A stretch of DNA of 64,000 bases from Halalkalibacter nanhaiisediminis (GCF_007830185.1 NZ_VLKZ01000007.1:114999-178998), one strand, 5' to 3'. Positions 18,592-28,270 are shown, numbered from the stretch's first letter. Notes: generated by a model not told the origin, from the letters alone. Made by a program: numbers and translations.

Positions 18592-18843
18592 GTGAGTGTT
18601 GAACAACAATTAGCTCAAATGAAGAAAGCGATTGATAAAGCAAGGGATATGCGATACCGTGCTGAAGCAAAGCTTGAGGAATTAGAAAATCAGAAAAATC
18701 GTTTATTAACAGAATTAGAGGAACTCGGTGTAAAACCTGAAGAGCTTGATCAAGAAATTGAGCGACTTGAACGTGAGATACATACGTCATTAACAGAAAC
18801 GTGGGAGTTGATTCCAAAGGAACTGATTGAAGATGAGAAGTAG
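18592..18843 (+). CDS. Small coiled-coil protein within the split Rad50-like module
   Basis: An 83-residue, highly charged helical protein (MSVEQQLAQMKKAIDKARDMRYRAE...) with heptad character throughout. It starts at GTG behind AGGAGGGTGAG, in the same reading frame as the preceding ATPase half and separated from it by a single TAG and four codons. It overlaps the next gene by 17 bases in another frame. By position it corresponds to the first part of the returning coiled-coil arm of a Rad50 chain, so it may pair with the N-terminal half beyond the hook. No enzymatic motif. Confidence 0.75.
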   Translation: MSVEQQLAQMKKAIDKARDMRYRAEAKLEELENQKNRLLTELEELGVKPEELDQEIERLEREIHTSLTETWELIPKELIEDEK

Positions 18844-19504
18844 TAGCATAAGTGATCGCATAGAGTTACTTGAACAACGTTATAAGAAGGCTCAAAATAA
18901 GTGGACAAGACTGGATGCAAAAAGAACATTGCTTGAAGAGCAACTAGGCGAAAAAACAAGGGAATTGGATTCATACTTTGAGACTGTTGATACATATGAA
19001 AAAGCGAGAGTCCTTCTCCAACAATCGGCAGAATATGCAAGAGAGCAAGCAAAGCAGCAAATTGAAACACTTGTGACGAACGCTTTGCAATACGTCTTTG
19101 GTCCGCTTTTCTCCTTTCAAATTGAGTTAGAGGAGCATGGTAATAAAGCTGTTGCTGAATTTTACGTTGTCTCAGAGTATGAAGGGGTGAAGGTGAAAAC
19201 AAGACCTCAAGATTCACGAGGGGGTGGGGTTGTTGATATTGTAACACTGGCACTCCGAGTAGCTTTAATAGAAACGGTTCAACCGAAACGAACAGGTCCT
19301 CTCTTGCTTGATGAGCCTGGTAAACATGTATCAGGTGAATATGTACTCTATTTATATGAATTTCTTAAGTCACTTAGCACGATGTTTAAACGTCAGATTA
19401 TCATGATCACTCATAACTATCATCTTGCTCAATCAGGTGACAAAGCTTACGATGTTACGATAAAGGATGGTATAAGTGATGTTAGTGAAATTGACAACAC
19501 TTGA
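18827..19504 (+). CDS. Rad50/SbcC-like ATPase, C-terminal half
   Basis: About 225 residues. The first 95 form a coiled coil, then the ABC ATPase C-lobe: signature-like SRGGGVVDIVTLALRVAL, Walker B LLLDEPGKHVSG and switch-His MITHNYHLA. It lacks Walker A, which is in the gene at 17149; the two halves together make one complete ABC head. TTG at 18827 has AAAGGA 6 bases upstream; ATG at 18833 is the alternative start. The D-loop region (EPGKHVSG) differs from the usual Rad50 EGFGTLD pattern, and the GGG signature is unusual, so ATPase behaviour may differ. The rny promoter begins inside its last codons. Confidence 0.82.
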   Translation: MKMRSSSISDRIELLEQRYKKAQNKWTRLDAKRTLLEEQLGEKTRELDSYFETVDTYEKARVLLQQSAEYAREQAKQQIETLVTNALQYVFGPLFSFQIELEEHGNKAVAEFYVVSEYEGVKVKTRPQDSRGGGVVDIVTLALRVALIETVQPKRTGPLLLDEPGKHVSGEYVLYLYEFLKSLSTMFKRQIIMITHNYHLAQSGDKAYDVTIKDGISDVSEIDNT

Positions 19505-19529
19505 CATTGACGAAAGCGAGCTTTAAAAT
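19501..19529 (+). promoter_or_regulatory. Sigma-A promoter of rny
   Basis: Consensus TTGACA, 17 bases, TAAAAT. It overlaps the stop codon of the preceding ATPase gene and separates rny expression from that block. Confidence 0.75.
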
Positions 19530-19665
19530 TAGATAGAATGCGGTGAATTTTATGTCATATTTATTTTTTCCGCGATCATGTGTTCAAGTACTACTTGATT
19601 TACTATTAATGAAAGTATGACAAATTTGAAACCAACAATTAGATAGCAAGGGGAGGTGAAAGAGT

Positions 19666-21231
19666 ATGGATAACGTATTGCTCATCTCCATTTTGCTTGT
19701 TGTCTCTGCAGGTATTGGTGCAGTTGTTGGATATCTTGTTAGAAAATCCATTGCAGAAGCGAAAATTTCCAGTGCGGAACATGCAGCGAAACAAATTGTT
19801 GAAGATGCGAAGCGAGATGCTGAAGCGAGTAAAAAAGAAGCACTCCTTGAAATGAAGGATGAAGCTCATAAAATTCGCACTGAAGCAGAGCGTGAAATTC
19901 GTGAACGGAGAAATGAGATTCAAAAACAAGAGAATCGTTTGGTGCAAAAAGAAGAGATTCTTGACCGTAAGAGTGAAACCTTAGATAAGAAAGAAGAGTC
20001 TTTGGAGAAAAGGGAGGAATCTCTCACCAAAAAACAACGACAAATTGAAGAGATGGATAGCAAAGTGGAGGAAATCTTGAACAAGCAGAAAACGGAGCTT
20101 GAACGAATTTCTGGATTTTCCCGCGAAGAAGCGCGTCTTACGATCCGTAATGAGGTGGAGCAAGAGATTGCTCATGAAACAGCCCTCATGATTAAGGAGC
20201 GAATGGCACAAGCTAAAGAAGAAGCTGACAAAAAGGCGAAAGAAATCTTGTCTCTTGCGATTCAACGTTGTTCTGCTGATCATGTAGCAGAAACGACCGT
20301 TTCGGTTGTCACCTTGCCGAACGATGAAATGAAAGGACGGATTATAGGTCGAGAAGGTCGAAATATTCGTGCCCTTGAGACTTTGACTGGTATCGATCTT
20401 ATTATAGACGATACTCCTGAAGCGGTGATTCTATCTGGGTTTGACCCAATTCGTCGTGAAATTGCTCGATCAGCACTTGAGAAATTAGTTCAAGATGGTC
20501 GAATACATCCTGCTCGTATTGAAGAAATGGTGGATAAATCACGTCGTGAAGTTGATGAATCCATTAGGGAATATGGTGAACAAGCTACTTTTGAAATGGG
20601 GATTCTTGGGCTACATCCAGATCTCATTAAAATTCTTGGTCGCTTGAAATTCCGTACGAGTTATGGTCAAAATGTTCTAAAGCATTCAATGGAAGTTGCC
20701 TATTTAACAGGACTTATGGCAGCAGAACTTGGTGAAGACGTGAAGCTTGCAAGAAGAGCTGGGCTTCTTCATGACATCGGTAAAGCGATCGACCATGAAG
20801 TTGAAGGAAGCCATGTAGAAATTGGGGTTGAGCTTGCAACGAAGTATAAAGAGCACGCAGTTGTGATTAATTCAATAGCCTCTCATCATGGTGACACGGA
20901 AGCAACATCAATTATTGCAACATTGGTTGCAGCGGCGGATGCTCTTTCTGCAGCTCGACCTGGCGCGCGGAGAGAAACGCTCGAAACATATATTCGTCGC
21001 TTAGAAAAGCTAGAAGAGATTTCAGAGTCATTTGAGGGTGTAGAAAAGACTTATGCGATCCAAGCTGGACGAGAAGTGAGAATTATGGTTCGACCAGATG
21101 TTGTTGATGATGCACTAGCTCATAAACTTGCTAGGGATATTACGAAGAAAATTGAAGATGAACTCGATTACCCGGGTCATATACGTGTAACTGTTATTCG
21201 TGAAACACGAGCGGTTGAGTATGCGAAATAA
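19666..21231 (+). CDS. rny: Ribonuclease Y
   Basis: A 521-residue membrane-anchored endoribonuclease that starts bulk mRNA decay. N-terminal membrane helix ([20 protein letters not shown]), coiled coil to about residue 200, KH RNA-binding domain ([17 protein letters not shown], near 220-240), and an HD domain with catalytic His-Asp at about 368-369 (LLHDIGKA) plus SHHGD and [13 protein letters not shown] blocks. AGGGGAGGTGA gives a strong ribosome binding site. RicA, encoded in this window at 27325, belongs to the YaaT-YlbF-YmcA complex that modulates RNase Y specificity in B. subtilis. Confidence 0.97.
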   Translation: MDNVLLISILLVVSAGIGAVVGYLVRKSIAEAKISSAEHAAKQIVEDAKRDAEASKKEALLEMKDEAHKIRTEAEREIRERRNEIQKQENRLVQKEEILDRKSETLDKKEESLEKREESLTKKQRQIEEMDSKVEEILNKQKTELERISGFSREEARLTIRNEVEQEIAHETALMIKERMAQAKEEADKKAKEILSLAIQRCSADHVAETTVSVVTLPNDEMKGRIIGREGRNIRALETLTGIDLIIDDTPEAVILSGFDPIRREIARSALEKLVQDGRIHPARIEEMVDKSRREVDESIREYGEQATFEMGILGLHPDLIKILGRLKFRTSYGQNVLKHSMEVAYLTGLMAAELGEDVKLARRAGLLHDIGKAIDHEVEGSHVEIGVELATKYKEHAVVINSIASHHGDTEATSIIATLVAAADALSAARPGARRETLETYIRRLEKLEEISESFEGVEKTYAIQAGREVRIMVRPDVVDDALAHKLARDITKKIEDELDYPGHIRVTVIRETRAVEYAK

Positions 21232-21263
21232 AGTGGCGATATTCGCCACTTTATTTGTTTTTT
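21226..21263 (+). terminator. Intrinsic terminator after rny
   Basis: 14-bp stem AAATAAAGTGGCGA / TCGCCACTTTATTT with a 3-base loop and a T-rich tail; it begins within the last codons of rny. Confidence 0.92.
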
Positions 21264-21316
21264 ATTGCCTGAATTCAGTACAATAAAAAGAGAATGGTAA
21301 ATAAAAAGGAGATTTT

Positions 21317-22111
21317 ATGAGGATTTTATTTATTGGTGATGTTGTAGGTGCACCAGGACGAAACATGATAAAAGAGTATACAATGAGATTAAAGCAGAAA
21401 TATAAGCCGACAATTACGATTATTAATGGGGAAAATGCGGCATCAGGAAAAGGAATTACAGAAAAAATTTATAAAGGATTTCTTGATGCGGGAGCTCAAG
21501 TAGTCACGCTAGGTAACCATGCATGGGATAATCGAAACATCTTTGAATTTATTGAAGATGCTAAGGCACTCGTTCGTCCTGCTAATTTTCCTGAAGGGAC
21601 TCCGGGTAAAGGATATACGTTTGTGAAGATAAATGATATTGAAATAGCAGTCATAAATGCAATGGGACGAACCTTTTTACCTGCAATCGATTGTCCGTTT
21701 AGAAAAATGGATGAGATACTTGAAATTGTAAAAAAACGAACTTCTTATATTTTTGTAGATTTCCATGCAGAAGCAACAAGTGAAAAGCAAGCAATGGGTT
21801 GGTATTTGGACGGGCGTGTCACGGCTGTTATCGGAACTCACACACATGTTCAAACAGCTGATGAACGTATTTTACCTAAAGGAACGGCCTATTTAACAGA
21901 TGTCGGAATGACTGGTCCTTATGATGGTATTCTTGGTGTTGAAAAAGAACCAGTCTTGAAAAAATTCCTTACGACTTTGCCTGTGAGGTTTGAAGTTGCG
22001 GAAGGAAGGGAACAATTAAATGGAGTAGTGATTGATTTTAATCCTAAAACAGGTCTTGCAAAGTCAATCAAGAGAATTCAAATTAACAATGATCATCCTT
22101 TTTATGAGTAG
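21317..22111 (+). CDS. ymdB: YmdB metallophosphoesterase (cyclic nucleotide phosphodiesterase)
   Basis: A 264-residue TIGR00282-type phosphoesterase: MRILFIGDVVGAPGR, NGENAASGKGIT, TLGNHAWDNR, FVDFHAEATSEK and TAVIGTHTHVQTAD supply the di-metal ligands. B. subtilis YmdB hydrolyses 2',3'-cAMP in vitro and controls biofilm and motility choice and nanotube formation. AAAGGAGA precedes the ATG. It lies between rny and spoVS as in B. subtilis. Confidence 0.94.
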   Translation: MRILFIGDVVGAPGRNMIKEYTMRLKQKYKPTITIINGENAASGKGITEKIYKGFLDAGAQVVTLGNHAWDNRNIFEFIEDAKALVRPANFPEGTPGKGYTFVKINDIEIAVINAMGRTFLPAIDCPFRKMDEILEIVKKRTSYIFVDFHAEATSEKQAMGWYLDGRVTAVIGTHTHVQTADERILPKGTAYLTDVGMTGPYDGILGVEKEPVLKKFLTTLPVRFEVAEGREQLNGVVIDFNPKTGLAKSIKRIQINNDHPFYE

Positions 22112-22135
22112 GTCTTCCTAATTAATTACTGTTTT

Positions 22136-22161
22136 AGGAATATGGATTGCTTTTGTGAAAT
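22136..22161 (+). promoter_or_regulatory. Candidate sigma-H promoter of spoVS
   Basis: AGGAATAT, 13 bases, GAAAT, compatible with the sigma-H pattern AGGAWWT-N12-14-RGAAT. spoVS is sigma-H dependent in B. subtilis. The -10 match is imperfect. Confidence 0.42.
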
Positions 22162-22273
22162 AAGATGAATTAGACTAACATCTTTTATGATTGACTTGAT
22201 GCTACGAATAATAGTATGAGGCCAATTGAGATCCGGGACAACCCACTTTTCGTTTACAGAGGAGGTACTAGAA

Positions 22274-22534
22274 ATGGAAGTCTTAAAAGTTTCGGCGAAA
22301 TCGACCCCGAACTCTGTTGCAGGCGCACTCGCAGGTGTTATTCGAGAGCGTGGAGCAGCTGAAATTCAAGCAATTGGTGCAGGAGCATTGAATCAATCAA
22401 TTAAAGCAATCGCCATTGCTCGTGGCTTTGTTGCCCCAAGTGGAATTGACCTTATTTGTATTCCAGCATTTACAGATATTGAAATTGAAGGTGAAGAACG
22501 GACGGCAATGAGGTTAATTATCGAACCAAGGTGA
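22274..22534 (+). CDS. spoVS: Stage V sporulation protein S
   Basis: An 86-residue Alba-fold protein, nearly identical in pattern to SpoVS across bacilli (MEVLKVSAKSTPNSVAGALAG, IAIARGFVAPSGIDL, CIPAFTDIEIEGEERTA). It is needed for coat assembly and late sporulation; it may bind nucleic acid. The ATG after GAGGAGGT is chosen over an upstream frame extension of 16 codons that has no ribosome binding site. Confidence 0.96.
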   Translation: MEVLKVSAKSTPNSVAGALAGVIRERGAAEIQAIGAGALNQSIKAIAIARGFVAPSGIDLICIPAFTDIEIEGEERTAMRLIIEPR

Positions 22535-22545
22535 AGATTTTAATT

Positions 22546-22577
22546 ACCTACTTACATTTCGTAAGTGGGTCTTTTTT
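22546..22577 (+). terminator. Intrinsic terminator after spoVS
   Basis: 10-bp stem ACCTACTTAC / GTAAGTGGGT (one wobble), ATTTC loop, CTTTTTT tail. The following 250 bases up to korA show no clear gene or promoter. Confidence 0.88.
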
Positions 22578-22825
22578 ATTTGTATTCGTCTTAAAAGCCC
22601 TTGCTTTTTTAGAAGGGAAGGACTATCATAATGACGTTTACCAATCAAAGAAACTAGTCATGATTTAAAGGTGAGTAAGTCTAGGAAATTACTAGGGAAT
22701 ATGCTAAGATAATCATATTTACAAGGATTTTAATGTTTGTTCTTAGTTAAATAGATTGTAAACCTACATAATTTTAATGATATATAGGTAGGTAGCTTGG
22801 TATAAGGGTATAAGGGGTGGATAGA

Positions 22826-24568
22826 GTGAAAGATCAATTATCATGGAAAGTCGGCGGGCAGCAAGGGGAAGGGATCGAAAGTACAGGTGAAATTTTTGCT
22901 TCAGCATTAAATCGTCTCGGTTATTATTTATATGGGTATCGTCATTTCTCTTCTCGAATTAAAGGTGGTCATACAAACAATAAAATACGAGTGAGCACAA
23001 ACCCACTTAATTCGATATCAGATGATTTAAACATACTTGTTGCATTTGATCAAGAAACGATTGATGTAAATATTCATGAATTACGTGAAGATGGAATAGT
23101 CATTGCAGATGCAAAATTTAATCCTGTCGTAACAGAAGGTTATGATGCGCGTTTATTTGCCGTTCCTTTTACTGAAATTGCAACAGAACTTGGAACATCA
23201 TTAATGAAAAACATGGTAGCTGTTGGCGCGACTAGTGCAATTCTTGGTTTGACCGCGGATTCATATCAAAATGTAGTAGAAGATATTTTCTTGAAAAAAG
23301 GGACTTCTGTAGTTGAAAAGAATATGGAAGCAATACGCGCAGGTGCAGAATACTTCCGTAACGAAGCGGGCGACAATATGCCAGACTTACAGCTTGCTCC
23401 TGCTGATGGTCAAAAGCGTATGTTTATGATCGGCAATGATGCTATTGGTATGGGGGCCGTTGCAGCAGGTAGTCGTTTCATGGCTGCTTATCCGATTACA
23501 CCAGCATCTGAAATTATGGAATATATGATTGCTAAATTACCTGAGTTTGGTGGTACAGTCATTCAAACTGAGGACGAGATTGCTGCTTGTACAATGGCGA
23601 TTGGTGCAAACTATGCTGGTGTACGTGCATTCACCGCATCAGCAGGTCCTGGTCTTTCTTTAATGGCTGAAGCTATTGGCTTATCGGGTATGACAGAACA
23701 ACCACTTGTGATTATGGATACACAACGTGGTGGTCCAAGTACAGGTCTTCCAACAAAACAAGAGCAGTCGGATTTAATGGCGATGATTTACAGCACGCAT
23801 GGTGACATCCCGAAAATTGTAATTACACCAAGTACCGTGGAAGAAGCATTTTATGACACAGTCGAAGCTTTCAACCTCGCCGAAGAATTCCAATGCCCTG
23901 TTATTTTGGTGACAGATTTAGCGTTATCTCTTGGTAAGCAAACAGTAGAACCACTCGATTTCAGTAAAATTGAAATTCGTCGTGGTGCGCTTCAGTTAGG
24001 AGTAGACATACCAGAAAGAGAAGACAAAGAATACTTCAAGCGTTATGAAGTAACAGAATCAGGTGTATCACCTCGTGTCATTCCTGGTATGAAAAACGGT
24101 ATTCACCACGTAACAGGGGTTGAACATGATGAAACAGGTAAGCCATCTGAAAGCCCTGAAAATCGTAAAAACCAAATGGATAAACGTCTTCGTAAGCTGG
24201 CTAATCTACCTAAAACGTTCAAGAATCCTCTTTTTGTACATGCCGAGCATGAGGAAGCTGATTTACTTGTGATTGGTGTTAACTCCACACGTGGGACCAT
24301 TGAAGAAGCCATGCCAAGACTTGAAGCAGATGGTGTGAAAGTGAATCACGCTCAAGTTCGTCTATTGCATCCGTTTCCTACAGACGAAATAAAGCCACTA
24401 ATTGAACGTGCCAAAAAAGTTGTTGTCGTTGAAAACAATGCAACAGCACAACTTGCGAATATTATAAAAATGAATATTGGCAATGTAAAAATCGAAAATG
24501 TTCTTAAATACGACGGAAACCCGTTTTTACCTGGTGAGCTACATCAAACATGCAAGGAGTTGGTCTAG
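22826..24568 (+). CDS. korA: 2-oxoacid:ferredoxin oxidoreductase, alpha (fused gamma-alpha) subunit
   Basis: A 580-residue KorA/PorA-type subunit. The N-terminal third is the gamma domain (SWKVGGQQGEGIESTGEIF, RIKGGHTNN), and the rest is the alpha domain with the AAYPITPASEIMEYM pyrimidine-binding region. With KorB it decarboxylates 2-oxoglutarate, or another 2-oxoacid, to the acyl-CoA with reduction of ferredoxin. GTG at 22826 fits AAGGGGTGG; GTG at 22817 overlaps that site. B. subtilis has tdh-kbl here, so this pair is a difference at the locus. Which 2-oxoacid is used cannot be told from sequence. Confidence 0.9.
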   Translation: MKDQLSWKVGGQQGEGIESTGEIFASALNRLGYYLYGYRHFSSRIKGGHTNNKIRVSTNPLNSISDDLNILVAFDQETIDVNIHELREDGIVIADAKFNPVVTEGYDARLFAVPFTEIATELGTSLMKNMVAVGATSAILGLTADSYQNVVEDIFLKKGTSVVEKNMEAIRAGAEYFRNEAGDNMPDLQLAPADGQKRMFMIGNDAIGMGAVAAGSRFMAAYPITPASEIMEYMIAKLPEFGGTVIQTEDEIAACTMAIGANYAGVRAFTASAGPGLSLMAEAIGLSGMTEQPLVIMDTQRGGPSTGLPTKQEQSDLMAMIYSTHGDIPKIVITPSTVEEAFYDTVEAFNLAEEFQCPVILVTDLALSLGKQTVEPLDFSKIEIRRGALQLGVDIPEREDKEYFKRYEVTESGVSPRVIPGMKNGIHHVTGVEHDETGKPSESPENRKNQMDKRLRKLANLPKTFKNPLFVHAEHEEADLLVIGVNSTRGTIEEAMPRLEADGVKVNHAQVRLLHPFPTDEIKPLIERAKKVVVVENNATAQLANIIKMNIGNVKIENVLKYDGNPFLPGELHQTCKELV

Positions 24569-25435
24569 ATGGCTACATTTAAAGAGTTCCGTAATAAAGT
24601 AAAACCAAACTGGTGCCCTGGTTGCGGAGATTTCTCTGTTCAAGCAGCAATCCAGCGTGCAGCAGGCAATGTAGGTTTAGAGCCAGATGATCTTGCTGTT
24701 GTATCAGGTATTGGTTGTTCAGGTCGTATTTCTGGTTATATCAATTCATACGGATTCCATGGTGTTCATGGTCGTGCCCTTCCTATTGCACAAGGTGTAA
24801 AGATGGCAAACCGTGATTTAACTGTTATTGCTTCTGGTGGAGATGGTGACGGGTTTGCGATTGGCCTTGGTCATACAATTCATGCGATACGTCGTAACAT
24901 CGATGTGACTTACATTGTGATGGATAACCAAATTTACGGTTTAACAAAAGGTCAAACATCACCAAGAAGTGATATGGGTTTTAAGACAAAGAGTACACCA
25001 GGTGGTTCCATTGAATCAGCTCTTAATGTGATGGAAATGGCATTAACTGCAGGTGGAACGTTTGTTGCACAAAGCTTTTCAAGTGATTTAAAAGAGTTAA
25101 CAGCACTAATTGAACTAGGAATCCAACATAAGGGATTCTCACTCATTAATGTATTCAGTCCATGTGTAACATTTAATAAAGTGAATACATATGATTGGTT
25201 TAAAGAAAACATCACAAAGCTTTCTGATGTAGAAGGATATGATCACACTAACCGTGTGACAGCAATGCAAACATTGATGGAGCATAATGGCCTTGTTACA
25301 GGTCTTATCTATCAAAATTCAGAACAGCCATCGTACCAAGAGCTAATTTCGAACTACGACGAAAAACCACTGGCTCATCAAGATTTACAGCTTGATGAAT
25401 CGAAATTTAACGAATTAATGGCTGAATTTATGTAA
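24569..25435 (+). CDS. korB: 2-oxoacid:ferredoxin oxidoreductase, beta subunit
   Basis: A 288-residue thiamine-diphosphate-binding subunit. CPGCGDF near residue 16, a further Cys in GIGCSGR and one in SPCVTFN are the expected [4Fe-4S] ligands, and GDGDGFAIGLGHTIHAIRRN-type sequence is the TPP/Mg site. It begins immediately after the korA stop, so the two are one operon. It lacks an extra ferredoxin domain, as usual for the two-subunit Kor type. Confidence 0.93.
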   Translation: MATFKEFRNKVKPNWCPGCGDFSVQAAIQRAAGNVGLEPDDLAVVSGIGCSGRISGYINSYGFHGVHGRALPIAQGVKMANRDLTVIASGGDGDGFAIGLGHTIHAIRRNIDVTYIVMDNQIYGLTKGQTSPRSDMGFKTKSTPGGSIESALNVMEMALTAGGTFVAQSFSSDLKELTALIELGIQHKGFSLINVFSPCVTFNKVNTYDWFKENITKLSDVEGYDHTNRVTAMQTLMEHNGLVTGLIYQNSEQPSYQELISNYDEKPLAHQDLQLDESKFNELMAEFM

Positions 25436-25451
25436 CAAAAACGGACTTTAT

Positions 25452-25498
25452 AAAGAAAGCAGTGTCTACGCTAATGTATGGCATTGCTTTCTTTTTTA
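25452..25498 (+). terminator. Intrinsic terminator after korAB
   Basis: 13-bp stem AAAGAAAGCAGTG / CATTGCTTTCTTT (one wobble) with a 17-base loop and a T6 tail. Confidence 0.85.
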
Positions 25499-25705
25499 GT
25501 TATATTTCTATTGTCAAACAAGATTCATTGAGTTTATACCAAGTTCCACGTATAATGGATGAGGTAACTGCAAATAAATCTTAAACATCGTTCGTTTTAA
25601 TAACGAATGGCTGTCGAATAGATTTCAATGGTAAGAATGTCCACTTTTTATTGAAGCTAGTAGTGTATCAAGTGGGCATGTTTTGATGGAAGGAGTTTAA
25701 CAAAA

Positions 25706-27328
25706 ATGAATGAAGACCAGCGACTAGGACGTCAAGGGAATACACGAAATAATACTAATGAGGTTCAAGCTAAAGCTCCCTCTAAGGACTATAGTAAATA
25801 CTTTGATTTCTCAAATGCAAAAGTTATTTCAGAAGAAGATAATAAAAAGGTTATCAGAATCTCAGGTCGTGAAATCTCGATTTATGATCAACCCGATTAT
25901 AAACAGGGTAAACGTCGAGGAAAAGAAGATGTTCAAGTACTAAGACCAGATAACCTGATCCCTGATGATATGAAAGGAATAGGGAATGGTAAGAAATTTT
26001 TAATTCGAACATATGGCTGTCAAATGAATACTCATGATTCAGAACATATGGCGGGTCTTCTAGTTGAAATGGGATTTGAGTCAACAGAAGAAACGACTGA
26101 AGCGGATATTATTCTATTAAATACATGTGCTATTCGTGAAAATGCTGAGAATAAAGTGTTTGGTGAAATTGGTCATTTGAAAACATTAAAGACAGAGCGT
26201 CCTGAATTAATTCTTGGTATATGTGGTTGCATGTCTCAAGAAGAAAATGTTGTCAATCGTATAATGCAAAAGCATCAACACATTGATCTCATATTCGGTA
26301 CACATAATATTCATCGCTTACCAGAGCTTCTACGTAACGCTTTGTTTGGAAAAGAAATGGTCGTTGAAGTTTGGTCAAAGGAAGGCGATATCGTCGAAAA
26401 TATGCCACGAGCACGCCAAGGAAAAACACTAGCCTGGGTCAATATCATGTATGGCTGTGATAAGTTCTGTACGTATTGTATCGTGCCGTATACTCGCGGA
26501 AAAGAACGGAGCCGTCGTCCAGAGGATATTATTGCTGAAGTACGTGATCTAGCTCGTCAAGGTTATAAAGAAATTACTCTACTAGGTCAAAACGTAAATG
26601 CGTATGGAAAAGACTTAACAGATATTAAATATGGATTAGGCGATCTAATGGATGAAATTCATAAAATCGATATTCCGCGTGTTCGTTTTACAACGAGTCA
26701 CCCACGTGATTTTGATGATTATTTAATTCAAGTGTTGTCTAAAGGTGGGAACCTTGTTGAACATATTCATTTACCAGTTCAACATGGTAATTCTGACATT
26801 TTGAAGTTAATGGCTAGAAAATATACACGTGAACAATACGTGGAGCTAGCCCATAAAATCAAGATGGCAATTCCAAATGCTTCATTTACGACAGATTTAA
26901 TTGTCGGTTTTCCTAATGAAACAGAAGAACAATTTGAAGATACGTTATCTCTTATTAAAGAAATTGAATTTGATAGTGCCTATACGTATATTTACTCTCC
27001 TCGCGAAGGAACACCTGCAGCGAAAATGGAAGACAATGTTCCTGATGAAGTGAAGCGTGAGCGTTTAGCTCGCTTAAATGCTTTAGTGAATGAAATATCT
27101 GCTAAAAAGAATCTTGATTATCAAGATCAAATCGTTGAAGTACTTGTAGAGGGTGAAAGTAAGAAAAATCCTGAAGTGCTAGCAGGTAGAACGAGAACAA
27201 ACCGTATGGTTAATTTCAAAGCACCGAAGTCCTTAATTGGAAGCATAGTTTATGTAAAAGTAACAGAAGCAAAAACGTGGTCACTAAATGGTGAAATCGT
27301 AGAAATGGCGGAGGTAAAAGGGTCATGA
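25706..27328 (+). CDS. miaB: tRNA-2-methylthio-N6-dimethylallyladenosine synthase MiaB
   Basis: A 540-residue radical-SAM methylthiotransferase that adds the 2-methylthio group to i6A37 of tRNA. UPF0004 domain with Cys ligands in [18 protein letters not shown] and GICGCM; radical-SAM CxxxCxxC at 251-258 ([11 protein letters not shown]); C-terminal TRAM domain. It has an N-terminal extension of about 90 residues, as in other Bacillus MiaB. The MiaA enzyme that makes its substrate is encoded at 34826. AAGGAG precedes the ATG and the stop overlaps the ricA ATG. Confidence 0.97.
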   Translation: MNEDQRLGRQGNTRNNTNEVQAKAPSKDYSKYFDFSNAKVISEEDNKKVIRISGREISIYDQPDYKQGKRRGKEDVQVLRPDNLIPDDMKGIGNGKKFLIRTYGCQMNTHDSEHMAGLLVEMGFESTEETTEADIILLNTCAIRENAENKVFGEIGHLKTLKTERPELILGICGCMSQEENVVNRIMQKHQHIDLIFGTHNIHRLPELLRNALFGKEMVVEVWSKEGDIVENMPRARQGKTLAWVNIMYGCDKFCTYCIVPYTRGKERSRRPEDIIAEVRDLARQGYKEITLLGQNVNAYGKDLTDIKYGLGDLMDEIHKIDIPRVRFTTSHPRDFDDYLIQVLSKGGNLVEHIHLPVQHGNSDILKLMARKYTREQYVELAHKIKMAIPNASFTTDLIVGFPNETEEQFEDTLSLIKEIEFDSAYTYIYSPREGTPAAKMEDNVPDEVKRERLARLNALVNEISAKKNLDYQDQIVEVLVEGESKKNPEVLAGRTRTNRMVNFKAPKSLIGSIVYVKVTEAKTWSLNGEIVEMAEVKGS

Positions 27329-27762
27329 CAAAAACAAACACATATACACGCGAAGAAATTCGTCTAAAAGCGCTAGAACTTGCAAAAATGGTTGCTGAAA
27401 CGGAAGAAGTCGACTTCTTTAAACGAGCAGAAAAACAAATTAATGAACATCTTAGAGTACAAGAATTGATTGCGCAAATTAAGAAGCAACAAAAAGAAGC
27501 GGTTAACCTTCAGCATTATGGTAAATCAGAAGCCCTTAAAGAGGTCGAAGCTAAAATTGATGCATTACATGCTGAAATCGATGGAATTCCCCTAGTACAA
27601 GAGTTCAAACAAAGTCAAGTTGAAGTGAATGAACTACTTCAAATGATTTCAAATACGATTTCTAGAACGGTAACAAATCAAATTATTGAATCAATGGGTG
27701 GAGATTTACTTAAAGGGACGACAACAAAAAATCCATTCTCTGATGGTAGCGGCTGTCATTAA
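27325..27762 (+). CDS. ricA: RicA (YmcA), RNase Y-modulating complex subunit
   Basis: A 145-residue YlbF/YmcA-family helical protein. It has the conserved C-terminal Cys in GSGCH that participates in Fe-S cluster binding by the RicA-RicF-RicT complex of B. subtilis, which directs RNase Y to particular mRNAs and affects competence, sporulation and biofilm. Overlap ATGA with miaB indicates coupling, the same arrangement as in B. subtilis. Confidence 0.92.
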   Translation: MTKTNTYTREEIRLKALELAKMVAETEEVDFFKRAEKQINEHLRVQELIAQIKKQQKEAVNLQHYGKSEALKEVEAKIDALHAEIDGIPLVQEFKQSQVEVNELLQMISNTISRTVTNQIIESMGGDLLKGTTTKNPFSDGSGCH

Positions 27763-27769
27763 TTTTTAG

Positions 27770-27817
27770 GAGGGTGTTTCAAAGGTCAACAAACCTTTGA
27801 AACATCCTCTTTTTTTA
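27770..27817 (+). terminator. Intrinsic terminator after ricA
   Basis: 17-bp stem, GAGGGTGTTTCAAAGGT with its complement at 27793-27809 (one wobble), 6-base loop and T-rich tail. Confidence 0.93.
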
Positions 27818-27926
27818 TAAATAATCTCAAAAGATTTAAAATATCATGAAAAAGAAGAAAGAGGTGAATAAATTCAATGAAAAAGGGAATGGCATCATAT
27901 GTAACCAATGAAGGGAGAGAAAAACA

Positions 27927-28154
27927 TTGAGAAACTATAAAGTCTATTTTCAATTAGTTAACGGAGAACAAGAAACGGCTTATTTCACTGAAAATCCAGT
28001 TTCGAGAATCAATGATTGGATTGAACGTACAAAATGTGATTGGGTTCGATTAGAAGGGGTACGCCTCAACCTTTGTCATGTCGCCTCCATTAAAGTGGCT
28101 AAGCTAGCAGAAGATCGCAAAGAAGGAGAAGAAGAAATAGAAGAGTGGCTATAA
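27927..28154 (+). CDS. Small hypothetical protein
   Basis: A 75-residue acidic protein (MRNYKVYFQLVNGEQETAYF..., ending EGEEEIEEWL). TTG start with GAAGGGAGAGA at the right distance. Not recognised. It has no membrane segment and two Cys. A 17-codon frame (MKKGMASYVTNEGREKH) from ATG 27877 ends one base into this start codon and could be a leader peptide. Confidence 0.6.
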   Translation: MRNYKVYFQLVNGEQETAYFTENPVSRINDWIERTKCDWVRLEGVRLNLCHVASIKVAKLAEDRKEGEEEIEEWL

Positions 28155-28231
28155 AGCGAATAGGTAGTTTAAGCAATCGTGAATAAACTTTGCCCTTTCA
28201 TACAATTAAATTATCTTAAATAAATTATCTT

Positions 28232-28270
28232 AAAAACGTCGATTGAATGTAGTGTTCTTCGACGTTTTTT
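28232..28270 (+). terminator. Intrinsic terminator
   Basis: 11-bp stem AAAAACGTCGA / TCGACGTTTTT with a 16-base loop and terminal Ts. It closes the small gene at 27927. The preceding bases hold a tandem repeat of ATTATCTTAAA. Confidence 0.82.

Noticed and set aside
18750..19253. 167-codon minus-strand frame over the Rad50-like C-half
   Set aside because: The plus strand carries clear ABC motifs and coupled starts here; the reverse frame has none.
25583..25607. Third copy of the glycolate operator before miaB
   Set aside because: It shares AAACATCGTT and ACGAATGG with the glcE site but lacks the GAAAC/GTTTC spacing; mentioned as weak only.
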